Assembly (NCBI GenBank): GCA_035285585.1
Contig: JAYKGU010000287.1
Span: 1-25,731, forward strand
Source of the DNA: JAYKGU01 sp035285585
GTDB lineage: Bacteria > Cyanobacteriota > Cyanobacteriia > CAKZMO01
DNA: 25,731 nt
Direction of reading: 5' to 3'
Below are positions 16,141 through 24,201 of this stretch, piece by piece (the stretch's first letter is position 1; every line of letters begins with the position of its first letter). The position numbers and the translations under genes were made by a program. The notes under the pieces were generated by a model. That model did not search any database. It had not been told where the DNA came from and saw only the letters and a program-made list of their open reading frames with translations.

Positions 16141-16812
16141 TCAGGAGATCTTGGTAAGCAGCCCCAGGAACCATTTGGTGCGAGGGGTGAGCAGCGTCCG
16201 CCGGTAGGCATCCGCCGCCTTTTTGATGGCCTCCGCCTGGGTGGGGTAGGGGTGGATGACCCCCGCCATTTTACTCAGGCCGACCTTGTTCACAATTGCT
16301 GTGGTCACCTCACTGATCAGATCCCCGGCGTGTTTGGCGACAATGGTAGCCCCCAGGATCTCGTCCGACCCCTGTTTATAAAGAATTTTTGCGAAACCGT
16401 CTTCCTGGCCATCGGCGATCGCCCGATCCAGATCATGGAAGGGAATTTTGATGGTTTGGGTCGCCATGCCCTGTCGCTGGGCCTCGGCCTCGTAAAGCCC
16501 CACGTGGGCAATTTCCGGGTCGGTGTAAGTTGCCCAGGGCATCACCAGGTCGCTGAGCTTGTAGCGACCCAGGCCAAAGGGGGAGAAGAGGGTGTTTTTA
16601 ATCACAATCCGCGCCGCCGCATCCGCCGCATGGGTAAACTTCCAGTCCATGCAGATATCCCCCGCCGCGTAGATATGGGGATTAGAGGTTTGCAGATAGT
16701 CGTTGACGCGCACGCCCCGGTGGGGATCGTAGTCCACCCCCACCGCCTCCAGGTTGAGGGACGCCACATTGGGGGCACGACCCGCCCCGATGAGAATTTC
16801 GTCCACCGTCAC
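16141..16812 (-). pseudogene. C-terminal half of the interrupted disulfide oxidoreductase
   Basis: This 223-residue frame is the continuation, in the same reading frame, of 16837-18654. Only a TAG at 16837-16839 and eight sense codons (IQDGKPQT) separate them. It begins MTVDEILIGAGRAPN, the middle of the second dinucleotide-binding domain, and includes the FAD-contacting AAGDIC motif. It ends with a complete dimerisation domain containing MPWATYTDPEIAHVG and the HPYPTQAEAIKKAADA active-site helix. It lacks the C-terminal cysteine pair of mercuric reductase, so a MerA activity name would be wrong. A GTG at 16812 could restart translation, but no good ribosome-binding site precedes it. The flanking sequence shows no other decay. 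Confidence 0.85.
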
Positions 16813-16836
16813 CGTCTGCGGCTTGCCGTCCTGGAT

Positions 16837-18654
16837 CTAGTGGATGCGCTTGCCGTCGGCAGCCGCCTCAAATCGCGTCGGCTCGCTGTTGAGGATGAGC
16901 CGAACGCCCTCCTGGAGGAACTGCCGCTGGATGATCTCGGCGGCCTCCACGTCCTCCTTATCCAGCAGGTGGCTGCCCCGGTGGAACAGAATCACCTCCG
17001 ACCCCAGCCGCCGAAACGCCTGGGCCAGCTCACAGCCAATGGGACCACCGCCCACCACCAAGAGCCGCTGGGGACGCTCCGTCAGGTTAAACACCGTCTC
17101 ATTGGTCAGGCAGCCCACCTCATCAATGCCCTCAATGTCGGGACGCGCCGCCCGTGCCCCCGTGGCGATTACCGCCTTTTTGAAGCGCAGGGTTTGACCC
17201 GCAACGCTGATGGTGTGGGGGCCGGTGAAGGTGCCGTTCCCCAAAAACACGTCTACCCCGACCTTTTGGGCACTGGCGGCGGCATCCACCGGGCTAATGG
17301 CGGCCCGCACCTGGCGCACCCGCCGCATCACCGCTGGAAAATCCACCTCCACCGACTCAGGGGATTGAATGCCGTAGCGATCGCTCCCCCGCATTTCGGC
17401 CACCACCCGCGACGAGCGAATCAGGGTCTTCGACGGCACACAGCCCACGTTCAAACAGTCGCCCCCCATGAGGTGCCGCTCAATCAGGGCCACCTTGAGG
17501 CCCACCCCCAGGCCAGCGGCCCCCTTGGCCACCACCAGCCCCGCCGTTCCTGCGCCGATGACGACCAGATCATAGGTTTCGGCAGGCTGGGGGTTCACCC
17601 AGTCGGGGGGATGGACGTGGTTGATGAGGGTCTGGTTGTACTCGTCCATCGGCGATAGGGTTTCGGGCGAAGGAGCAGTGGGTGGATGGGTCGTGGGTGG
17701 ATGGGTAGTTTCGGTCATGCTCAGTTCTCGGTTTGCAGCTCTTTTTAACTGTAGCGTTTGAGCGTTTGACGTTTGAGCGTTTGGCGTTTGAGCGTTTAGC
17801 GGTTGAATCCTTTTAGACACCGTCGAGTGAGCAGTTGACTCCAATGGGCGAGGCGATGGTGCGGGGGCAGCCTCATCCTCGACGCTTGCGGCCAGCGCTT
17901 TGCGGGCGACGCGGGTGACGTAGAGGGTGACGGCAACGGTGGCGATGAAGCCGATGATCCGAATGGCCCACTGAATCGCGGCATTTTCGGGGGCATCCCC
18001 CGCCGCAATCATCGCCAGATTTCCCGCCAGCGATCCCAGATAGACGTACATCACGGTACCGGGCACCATGCCCACACAGCCCAGCACATAGTCCTTCAGG
18101 GAAACGCTGGTGAGGCCAAAGGCATAGTTCAGCAGGTTAAACGGAAATACGGGGGAGAGCCGCGTCAGGAGCACAATTTTCAGACCTTCCTGACCCACGG
18201 CCCGGTCGATGGCCCTGAACTTGGCGTTGCCTTCAATTTTTTGGGCCACCCAGCCCCGCGCCAGGTAGCGCCCCACCAGAAATGCAGCGGTAGCCCCTAA
18301 AGTTGCGCCGACGAACACCAGCAGGGAACCCTGAACCACGCCAAACACTACCCCCGCCCCCAGGGTGAGAATGGAGCCGGGCAGGAAGGCCACCGTAGCC
18401 AGGATATACAGACCGATGAAGGCGATCGCCCCCACCGTTCCCAACCCCTGCACCCACTGCAGCGCACTGGCCAGCCAGTCCTGGGGGGCAAAGCCGCCGC
18501 TGGTTTCCTGGGCGATCGCCGGAGTAGCGGCCAGCAACACCGCACCTATACCTAGTGCCACCCCCAGCCCAACTTTTTTGATTTGCTTGCTTACTAATTG
18601 GTTTTGCCGCATGGGGGCAACCCTCATCCTGATGTGCCGCTGTCGATACCTCAT
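16837..18654 (-). CDS. VTT/TVP38-like membrane domain fused to N-terminal half of a pyridine nucleotide-disulfide oxidoreductase (amber-interrupted)
   Basis: The 605 residues combine two proteins. Residues 1-50 hold a signal-like segment (if Met15 is the start, AATPAIAQ is a plausible cleavage site). Residues 55-245 form a VTT/SNARE-associated (DedA/TVP38) membrane domain with FLPGSILTLGAGVVFG and RLSPVFPFNLLNYAFGLT. A linker (about 250-365) with NAQT repeats and a HPPTTHPPT stretch leads to VVIGAGTAGLVVAKGAAG and the redox pair C400-x4-C405 (GDCLNVGCVPSK), then VVGGGPIGCELAQAF. The frame stops at TAG before the C-terminal half; with 16141-16812 it makes an 838-codon frame. An ATG at 17718 could start the oxidoreductase separately. 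ATG 18654 has GAGGG at 7 bases; Met15 (18612) also has GAGGG, at 8 bases. Confidence 0.8.
   Translation of the reverse strand: MRYRQRHIRMRVAPMRQNQLVSKQIKKVGLGVALGIGAVLLAATPAIAQETSGGFAPQDWLASALQWVQGLGTVGAIAFIGLYILATVAFLPGSILTLGAGVVFGVVQGSLLVFVGATLGATAAFLVGRYLARGWVAQKIEGNAKFRAIDRAVGQEGLKIVLLTRLSPVFPFNLLNYAFGLTSVSLKDYVLGCVGMVPGTVMYVYLGSLAGNLAMIAAGDAPENAAIQWAIRIIGFIATVAVTLYVTRVARKALAASVEDEAAPAPSPRPLESTAHSTVSKRIQPLNAQTPNAQTSNAQTLQLKRAANRELSMTETTHPPTTHPPTAPSPETLSPMDEYNQTLINHVHPPDWVNPQPAETYDLVVIGAGTAGLVVAKGAAGLGVGLKVALIERHLMGGDCLNVGCVPSKTLIRSSRVVAEMRGSDRYGIQSPESVEVDFPAVMRRVRQVRAAISPVDAAASAQKVGVDVFLGNGTFTGPHTISVAGQTLRFKKAVIATGARAARPDIEGIDEVGCLTNETVFNLTERPQRLLVVGGGPIGCELAQAFRRLGSEVILFHRGSHLLDKEDVEAAEIIQRQFLQEGVRLILNSEPTRFEAAADGKRIH
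17754..17798 (-). repeat. Three 15-bp tandem units in the fusion linker
   Basis: Three near-identical 15-base units (17754-17768, 17769-17783, 17784-17798) read GCGTTTGAGCGTTTG on the plus strand, with one-base changes. On the coding strand they give NAQTP-NAQTS-NAQTL. Each unit is itself close to a doubled GCGTTTG(A). The unit length keeps frame, so gain or loss changes only the linker length. Confidence 0.92.
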
Positions 18655-18783
18655 GAATTCCCTCTATGAATGCTATGCCCTACAACCACAAAGTCCGTCA
18701 ACGAGCGCGCAGGTGACTGCGCCCGTGATTTTTACCCTACTGGAGGTTAGTGAAGCAATCCTGATGGGAACCTGAGTTGAGTA

Positions 18784-19611
18784 TTAGAAGCGCTCAAGCA
18801 GCGGAAAGAAGTGGCCCACTGGCCCCTGCCATTTGCCGATGCGCAGGCTGTGGTGCAGGGCGGTAGTGACATAGGCTTTTGCCTGTCGTACAGCGGTCAA
18901 TAAATCGTGTCCCAGAGCTAAATTGGCGGCGATCGCCGCTGAGAGCGTACAGCCGGTGCCGTGGGTGTCCTGGGTGGCCACCGTTTCCTGGTAGAGGGTT
19001 TCCAGGCGATCGCCATCGTAGAACACGTCCACCCCCCGCAGATCCCCAGCCATGCCGCCCCCCTTCACCAGCACCGCCGCCGCCCCCAGGGAGAAGATCT
19101 GTTGGGCAGCGGTTTGCATCTCTTCCAGGGTTTGAATGGATTGGCCGCTGAGGATCTGCGCTTCGTAGCGGTTGGGGGTCAGAAGAACGGCCAGCGGCAG
19201 GAGTCGGGTTTTGAGGGCGGCGATCGCCTCGTCGGCAAGCAACTGTGCCCCTGTCCGCGACACCATCACCGGGTCTACCACCAAATTAGGGAGCGGGGTA
19301 GCGGTGACCCAGTCTGCAACAGCGGTGATGATTTCTGAATTCAGCAACATGCCGGTTTTGACTGCCCGAACGCCGATGTCACTGGCCACCGCCTCCATTT
19401 GTGCCGTAACGGCGGCAGCGGGCAGGGCATCCACCCGGTTCACTCCCTGGGTATTTTGAGCGGTGACACAGGTCAGGGCGCTGGTGCCGTGGACGCGATG
19501 GAAGGCAAAGGTGCGCAAATCAGCCTGAATGCCAGCCCCACCACCGCTGTCAGACCCGGCAATCGTCAGGGCAACGGGCGGGGAGACGGGGGTAATTTCT
19601 GGGTTCGTCAT
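18784..19611 (-). CDS. thiD: Hydroxymethylpyrimidine/phosphomethylpyrimidine kinase
   Basis: ThiD phosphorylates hydroxymethylpyrimidine twice to give the pyrimidine diphosphate used in thiamine synthesis. The 275-residue protein has the ribokinase-fold signatures: AGSDSGGGAGIQADLRTF near residue 18, VRAVKTGML near 80, LTPNRYEA near 145, and DTHGTGCTLSAAIAANLA near 215, with the anion hole and catalytic Asp region. The length fits single-domain ThiD; there is no ThiE or TenA fusion. No TPP riboswitch consensus was seen upstream. The start is the ATG at 19611; its ribosome-binding site is weak. It is the first gene of the minus-strand run leading into the VTT-oxidoreductase gene 129 bases downstream. 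Confidence 0.95.
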   Translation of the reverse strand: MTNPEITPVSPPVALTIAGSDSGGGAGIQADLRTFAFHRVHGTSALTCVTAQNTQGVNRVDALPAAAVTAQMEAVASDIGVRAVKTGMLLNSEIITAVADWVTATPLPNLVVDPVMVSRTGAQLLADEAIAALKTRLLPLAVLLTPNRYEAQILSGQSIQTLEEMQTAAQQIFSLGAAAVLVKGGGMAGDLRGVDVFYDGDRLETLYQETVATQDTHGTGCTLSAAIAANLALGHDLLTAVRQAKAYVTTALHHSLRIGKWQGPVGHFFPLLERF

Positions 19612-19640
19612 AAGGGTTAGCAGTCAATAACGCGACGGGC

Positions 19641-19670
19641 AGGATGGAGCAGACATCCTCCGGACGGATG
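19641..19670 (-). promoter_or_regulatory. Possible alternative-hairpin leader of thiD
   Basis: The plus strand reads GGATG (19642-19646), CATCC (19654-19658), GGATG (19666-19670). The middle segment can pair with either neighbour, each with a 7-base loop; the proximal pairing extends to six pairs with A-T at 19641/19659. In thiD mRNA this lies 30-60 bases before the start codon. Mutually exclusive stems of this type can act as attenuators, but there is no T-run and no known ligand motif, so the role is only inferred. Confidence 0.3.
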
Positions 19671-19810
19671 AGTCGGTTGGACGAAGCCTGTCCGGCACAT
19701 GCGATTGTAGTGTATCCTCAGAGCGTTTCGCAGAACGTTTTCACATCTGGTTAAGCCTGGTTTAGATATGGGCTGGTTGCAGTGCTTCGGGCAGGCGACC
19801 AGCCTTTTGT

Positions 19811-19843
19811 TATGGTTTGGTTATGATTTGGCTATGATTTGGC
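19811..19843 (+). repeat. Three 11-bp tandem units
   Basis: Units TATGGTTTGGT, TATGATTTGGC and TATGATTTGGC follow one another without a gap, then TAT begins a partial fourth. Eleven bases is close to one helical turn, so it could present a repeated protein-binding face, or it may simply be a slippage-prone tract. Confidence 0.8.
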
Positions 19844-20272
19844 TATAGCTGCCGAGCAGACAGAGGGCGATCGCCCCTTTTCCCATCCCCTCCTGCTCGC
19901 CCATGCCCCTGGCTGAAGGGGGACTCATCCAGTTGGGGGAAGCCGTGGCACCTGGGTTTCAGTCATTCTAAGGTCAATTCACAGAGTGTCACGTTCAGCT
20001 ATCTAAAGCGAGCGGCTATCTGCTTGTCATGCAGGACACTAGTCATCTACGTCTATACGAATAAGCTAACAATTAGACGCACCCATCTGGCCATGCGTCC
20101 AATTGATGGGCTGCTGGCGATCGCCAGGGGACGACCGGACAATGCTTGTCCACCGGGCTGTCTACCCTTGAGGAAAATCTCGTCGCTGTGCAGCCGCCCT
20201 GTACCAGTTTTTGGGTCATTGTCAAATGCCAGTTTTTGTAGACTCCCAGCCGCACGAGGCTATTGACCTTTA

Positions 20273-23200
20273 ATGCACGTTTTGAAGCAACCGCACCGTT
20301 GGCCTTATCTGATAGAGATTGGCGCGATCGCCCTCGCCTATTTCGCCACCGCTGAATTCATTCTCTCCATTCCCGCCCTGTGGGGTCAGGTATCACCCGT
20401 CTGGCCGCCTGCGGGCATTGCGATGGCGGCCCTGTTGCTGATGGGGCGATCGCGCTGGGCCGGGGTGGCCATTGGCGCTTTCTGGATTGACATTTCCCAT
20501 GGGGCATCCCTGCTGGAAGCTGTGGGTACGGTGAGTGGTAGCACCTTACAAGCTGTGGTTGGCGTTTCCCTGCTGCAATGGGTCAACCTCCGCCCGTCCC
20601 TCAATCGTCTCCGCGACGTCTGGCGGTTTGTTCTTCTGGGAGCGGTGCTGGTGACGACCATCAGCCCAACCATCAACGGCATCACCCTGTTTCTTTTAGG
20701 AGAGCTAAGCCGCAGCGAGCTGCGAACCTTCTGGCTGACCTTTTGGCTGGGGGACGGGATGGCCGTTCTGGTCATTACCTCGCTGATCCTGGTGTGGGGA
20801 TCGGGCTTTCCCCGACCGCTGCCCCCGCGGCAGATGGCCGAGCGGCTGGTCTGGATTGGGCTGCTTCTGGTCATCAGTTGGGGCATTTTTCATGTGCCCG
20901 TCAGAGCCGAAATCGCCCAATATCCCATCGAATATCTGCCCTTTCCCCTGCTGGTGTGGGGGGCGCTGCGCTTCGGCCAACCCCTGGCGGTTTTGGGCAG
21001 TTTCCTCGTCTCCAGCGTGGCGATTTGGGGAGCACTGGAAGGCTACGGCCCCTTTGTGGCCCAGGCCAGCGTCACGCAAAACCAGCCCATCTTACTGCTT
21101 CAGACCTTTATGGGGCTGGTCACCGTCACCACCCTGCTGCTGGCCTCAGCGGTGGCCGAACGGCGGGACACCGAGCAGCGTCTGCGCCGCAGCGAAGCCA
21201 GCCTCGCCAATGCCCAACAGGTCGCCCGCCTGGGCAACTGGGACTACGACATCTTCACCCAAACCTGGCACTGGTCAGACGAGCTGTATTCCCTGCTGGG
21301 GCTGGTGCCCGAGATGGTTAATCCGGGGCTGGAGGCACTGTTGGCGGTTGTTCATCCCCTTGACCGGGAGCGGGTGCAGGCCGATTTAACCGAGGCCCTC
21401 ATTCAGCAAATCCCCTGCCAGCTCGACTACCGCATCGTCTTGCCAAACGGGGCAGAGCGTCTGATCAGTGAGCAGGTGGCGGTTTGTGGCCACGGCCTTA
21501 CGGGGACGGTGCAGGACGTGACCAACCAGAAAGAGGCCGAGATCGCCCTGCGGGAATCGGAGGAAAGATTTTCCAAGGCGTTTGGATTTAGCCCCGATTC
21601 GATTTCCCTGAGCACCCTGGCGGATGGGCGCTTCCTCGAAGTCAACGACAGTTTTCTCCGGCTTACGGGCTATCGGCGGGAAGAGGTGATTGGCCGCACC
21701 TCAATTGACCTGAACCTCTGGCTGACGCCGGATGAGCGCGATCGCGTCGTTGGCCAGATGCAGCAGACGGGTTCTATCCGCAACGAAGAAATTGTCTTCC
21801 GCCGCAAAAATGGCGAAATGCTGATCACCTCCACCTCCCTGGAAATCGTGCCCATCCAGGGGGAGGCCTGCCTGCTGTGTACGGCCCGCGACATTACTCA
21901 GCAAAAGCTCGTTCAGGCCGATTTACGGTTTGTCGCGGAGCGCGATCGCCTGCTGGGCGAGATTGCGCTGCACATCCGCCAGTCGCTCCACCTGGGGGAA
22001 ATCCTCAACTCCACGGTGACGGAAGTGCGCCAGTTTTTGCGGGTGGGGCGGGTGTTCATTACCCAGTTCGATGCCGATAAGCAGGGCATCGCCGTGGCCG
22101 AATCTGTCGCCCCAGAGTTTTCCTCCGTGATGGGAGAGGAGACGGACGAGTGCGTCTATGACGAAGTGCAGCGCATGTTCCAGCACGCCCCTGTGGTGGT
22201 CATCAATGACGTCCGGGACATTCCTGCCTCTTCCTTTCTGAACGAATGCGTACATCGCTACCAGGTGAAGGCGGCCATCGGCGTGCCGATCATGGTAGAC
22301 GGCAGGCTCTACGGGGTGCTGGTGGCTCACCAGTGCAGCGATCGCCGCGAGTGGCAGCCCCTGGAAATTCAGCTTCTAGAACGGTTGGCCACCCAGGTGG
22401 CGATCGCCATTCAGCAGGCCGAACTTTACCACCAGGTGCAGCGGCTCAACACCAGCCTGGAGCAGCAGGTGGCCGAACGCACGGTGGAGCTGGAGCTACG
22501 CATGCGGGATTTGCAGGAGCTAAACACCTTGCTCCATTTCTTCTTCCATGCCATCGCCCACGACCTGAGCACAACGGTGAAGGGCATGGTGATGCTCTGG
22601 GAGACGCTCCAGGAGCAGGCCGATGACTCGGTGCAGCTTTCCCGCTGTGTGCTGGACAAAGTTGTGAATGCGGGCAAACAGCACCTGGCCAAGCTGGATG
22701 CGCTACAGGAAATTTACTCCATTCGCCAGCAGGGCATGGCTCTGGAGCGACAACCCAAAAACTTCCGGGAGGTGCTGGAGCGGGCGATCGCCCACGTCAC
22801 GCCTTTGCTGGAGAAAAACCGCGCCACCCTGATGACCGACCTGCCCGACACCTGGCCCATTCTGCGCATTGATCCCTGTCAGGTGCAGCGGGTGCTGGAA
22901 CAGGGGCTAACCAATGCTCTCCAGCACAACCCGCCAGGGGTCACGGTGACGGTACGGGTGAGTGTTCAGGCCGACCGCCTCACCTGCATGATCGCGGACA
23001 ATGGTGTTGGCATGAGCCAGGAGCGGTGCGATCGCCTGTTTTCTCTGCCGGTTGACTGTCCTGAGTCGCGGCAGCTCAAGGGCATGAGCCTGGGGCTTTA
23101 CCTGAGCTGGAACATCATTCGTGCCCACGGCGGCGATATCGGGGTAGAGAGCCAACTCCATGGCGGCACCACCCTCTGGTTTACCCTCCCAGTTACCTCT

Positions 23201-23290
23201 CCTCCCCACGGTGGTCGATCAGACGGAACTCTGTTGTCTGGCGATCGCCGTTTCCCAGCTCCCTGCAGCCGTGATCCCCAATGCGGTTAA
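20273..23290 (+). CDS. MASE1-PAS-PAS-GAF sensor histidine kinase
   Basis: A 1005-residue membrane sensor kinase. Residues about 10-305 form an MASE1 domain with roughly eight helices and the SPVWPPAGIAMAALL signature. Two PAS/PAC units follow (about 315-420 and 430-550; GRFLEVNDSFLRLTGY is clear). A GAF domain (about 560-720) ends GVLVAHQCSDRREWQPLEIQLLERLATQVAIAI, the form typical of cyanobacterial phytochrome-like GAFs. A short coiled coil (QVAERTVELELRMRDLQEL) leads to an H-box, HAIAHDLST, with phosphoacceptor His763. The ATPase domain has Asn881 in the N-box and D909-N-G-V-G. Cys659 does not align with the usual bilin-binding cysteine. No response regulator is adjacent. The last 30 residues, after TLWFTLPV, are a polar tail with two cysteines. 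Confidence 0.92.
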   Translation: MHVLKQPHRWPYLIEIGAIALAYFATAEFILSIPALWGQVSPVWPPAGIAMAALLLMGRSRWAGVAIGAFWIDISHGASLLEAVGTVSGSTLQAVVGVSLLQWVNLRPSLNRLRDVWRFVLLGAVLVTTISPTINGITLFLLGELSRSELRTFWLTFWLGDGMAVLVITSLILVWGSGFPRPLPPRQMAERLVWIGLLLVISWGIFHVPVRAEIAQYPIEYLPFPLLVWGALRFGQPLAVLGSFLVSSVAIWGALEGYGPFVAQASVTQNQPILLLQTFMGLVTVTTLLLASAVAERRDTEQRLRRSEASLANAQQVARLGNWDYDIFTQTWHWSDELYSLLGLVPEMVNPGLEALLAVVHPLDRERVQADLTEALIQQIPCQLDYRIVLPNGAERLISEQVAVCGHGLTGTVQDVTNQKEAEIALRESEERFSKAFGFSPDSISLSTLADGRFLEVNDSFLRLTGYRREEVIGRTSIDLNLWLTPDERDRVVGQMQQTGSIRNEEIVFRRKNGEMLITSTSLEIVPIQGEACLLCTARDITQQKLVQADLRFVAERDRLLGEIALHIRQSLHLGEILNSTVTEVRQFLRVGRVFITQFDADKQGIAVAESVAPEFSSVMGEETDECVYDEVQRMFQHAPVVVINDVRDIPASSFLNECVHRYQVKAAIGVPIMVDGRLYGVLVAHQCSDRREWQPLEIQLLERLATQVAIAIQQAELYHQVQRLNTSLEQQVAERTVELELRMRDLQELNTLLHFFFHAIAHDLSTTVKGMVMLWETLQEQADDSVQLSRCVLDKVVNAGKQHLAKLDALQEIYSIRQQGMALERQPKNFREVLERAIAHVTPLLEKNRATLMTDLPDTWPILRIDPCQVQRVLEQGLTNALQHNPPGVTVTVRVSVQADRLTCMIADNGVGMSQERCDRLFSLPVDCPESRQLKGMSLGLYLSWNIIRAHGGDIGVESQLHGGTTLWFTLPVTSPPHGGRSDGTLLSGDRRFPAPCSRDPQCG

Positions 23291-23389
23291 ATGATAAAGG
23301 CGGGGATGGGGCGCTGCCTGCGTGTCCATCCTGTCACCTGGTTCTTGAGAACCGACATTGTTCGTATCGCGCAGCAGACCTCATCAGCC

Positions 23390-23650
23390 ATGCAAACATT
23401 TTTAACCCTTCTCTTCGATCTCATTCTGGTTAGCGGTGGCTCATACCTGGGGATTGGGTTTGTCCTGGGCCTGATTGAGCTATGGCAGAAATGCGATCCT
23501 GACTATCAGCCCGAAATAACTTCTCCGCCCCGCGCAGCACTGCCAGCGGCATCGGGCATTCCTCTGGAGATGCTCCCCATGCGGGAACTGAAGCGCCAGG
23601 AAGCCGTCGAGGTAGAGGCCTGGGCCAGCGAATCCAATGAGGAGTCTTAG
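23390..23650 (+). CDS. Small membrane protein of unknown function
   Basis: An 86-residue product with one N-terminal hydrophobic helix (TFLTLLFDLILVSGGSYLGIGFVLGLIELW) followed by a polar, proline- and glutamate-rich tail (DPDYQPEITSPP, then EAVEVEAWASESNEES). I recognise no family. The frame extends back to an ATG at 23291 directly after the kinase stop. The extra 33 residues look unlike coding sequence and have no ribosome-binding site, so the ATG at 23390 that begins at the helix is preferred, although it too lacks a clear site. It probably lies in one unit with the next gene, whose start is 14 bases further on. Confidence 0.5.
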   Translation: MQTFLTLLFDLILVSGGSYLGIGFVLGLIELWQKCDPDYQPEITSPPRAALPAASGIPLEMLPMRELKRQEAVEVEAWASESNEES

Positions 23651-23663
23651 TGAGGGTCTGTAC

Positions 23664-23984
23664 ATGATGCACCGTTCCAGACACCTGATGTCCCTTACCG
23701 CTGGATTACTGGTGGCGATCGCCCTTGATGGCACCGTGCGCTCTCCTGGGGCGATCGCCCTGCCCCCGCCAGAGGACATTCCCGAAGAGGTGGCCCGCGC
23801 GGAAATTATTCTGGAGGCGCGATCGCCCGTAGATGGGGAAGCGCTGACGGCAGCGGAGTACGCCCTCCTTGAGGCTGAGCTGGCCGAGTCCGAATACCCG
23901 CCTACCCTGTCCTCCGATCTTCAGCAGCTGATCTTTTTGTTGCGGGTACGCAAGCTGCTCAACACCTTCATTCCCTTCCTTTAG
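23664..23984 (+). CDS. Putative exported protein of unknown function
   Basis: A 106-residue product. The N-terminus MMHRSRHLMSLTAGLLVAIA, followed by a small-residue region before ALPPPEDIPEE, looks like a Sec signal peptide. The mature part contains EIILEARSPVDGEALTAAEYALLEAELAE and ends LIFLLRVRKLLNTFIPFL. From memory this PPPED-PEEV-EARSP pattern recurs in a conserved but uncharacterised cyanobacterial family; that cannot be tested here. The start is chosen because GAGGG (23652-23656) lies seven bases before the ATG at 23664; an in-frame ATG at 23637 overlaps the previous gene. HIP1 octamers fall at two places inside the coding sequence. Confidence 0.65.
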   Translation: MMHRSRHLMSLTAGLLVAIALDGTVRSPGAIALPPPEDIPEEVARAEIILEARSPVDGEALTAAEYALLEAELAESEYPPTLSSDLQQLIFLLRVRKLLNTFIPFL

Positions 23985-24026
23985 GGGTGTGAATTAAATA
24001 ATCTGTAAATTATTCCACCTATAGGG

Positions 24027-24043
24027 GCATGGCAATGCCATGC
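24027..24043. repeat. Short intergenic palindrome
   Basis: GCATGGCA (24027-24034) and TGCCATGC (24036-24043) are perfect 8-base arms around one A, preceded by TAGGG. From memory, GGGGCATGGCAATGCC palindromes are dispersed repeats in many cyanobacterial genomes. It lies 43 bases after the preceding stop and could also help end that transcript. Confidence 0.6.
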
Positions 24044-24201
24044 TCTCGTTTGGATCAACCCATAAAACAACATTTGGGTTGACAAATTTGTTAAGAACCT
24101 TGCCAAAAAACCAAGAGCTAAATTCCTGTTAAGAAATCGCCTAAAGCTCTGTAGATTTGCAAGAATGTAGTCGGTTTCGAATCCCTATTTTGATAGATAA
24201 C

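Larger units (their letters stand above)
19612..20272. other. Divergent intergenic region between thiD and the histidine kinase
   Basis: This 661-base spacer carries promoters for both flanking genes. It holds the GGATG/CATCC repeat cluster next to thiD (19641-19670), three 11-bp tandem units (19811-19843) and two copies of CCAGTTTTTG (20204-20213, 20229-20238) just upstream of the kinase. An 80-codon frame at 20024-20266 has no recognisable features and is probably not a gene. No tRNA, riboswitch or mobile element was recognised. Confidence 0.45.

Noticed and set aside
16252..17658. 468-codon plus-strand open frame antisense to the oxidoreductase
   Set aside because: GC-rich antisense artefact. 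The translation is His/Arg/Gly-rich without domains, while the minus strand carries clear FAD and disulfide motifs.
16141..18654. Mercuric reductase (merA) call
   Set aside because: The C-terminal cysteine pair and N-terminal HMA domain of MerA are absent; the tail ends TKWFLGLLTKIS, and there is no mer operon nearby.
18707..18722. Hairpin GCGCAG-GTGA-CTGCGC downstream of thiD as a terminator
   Set aside because: Only six pairs and no T-run on the thiD strand; likely a chance inverted repeat.
19612..19760. TPP riboswitch upstream of thiD
   Set aside because: The CUGAGA and terminal conserved segments of the THI element are absent on the minus strand.
20024..20266. 80-codon frame upstream of the histidine kinase
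   Set aside because: No ribosome-binding site or recognisable pattern; it overlaps likely promoter DNA with direct repeats.
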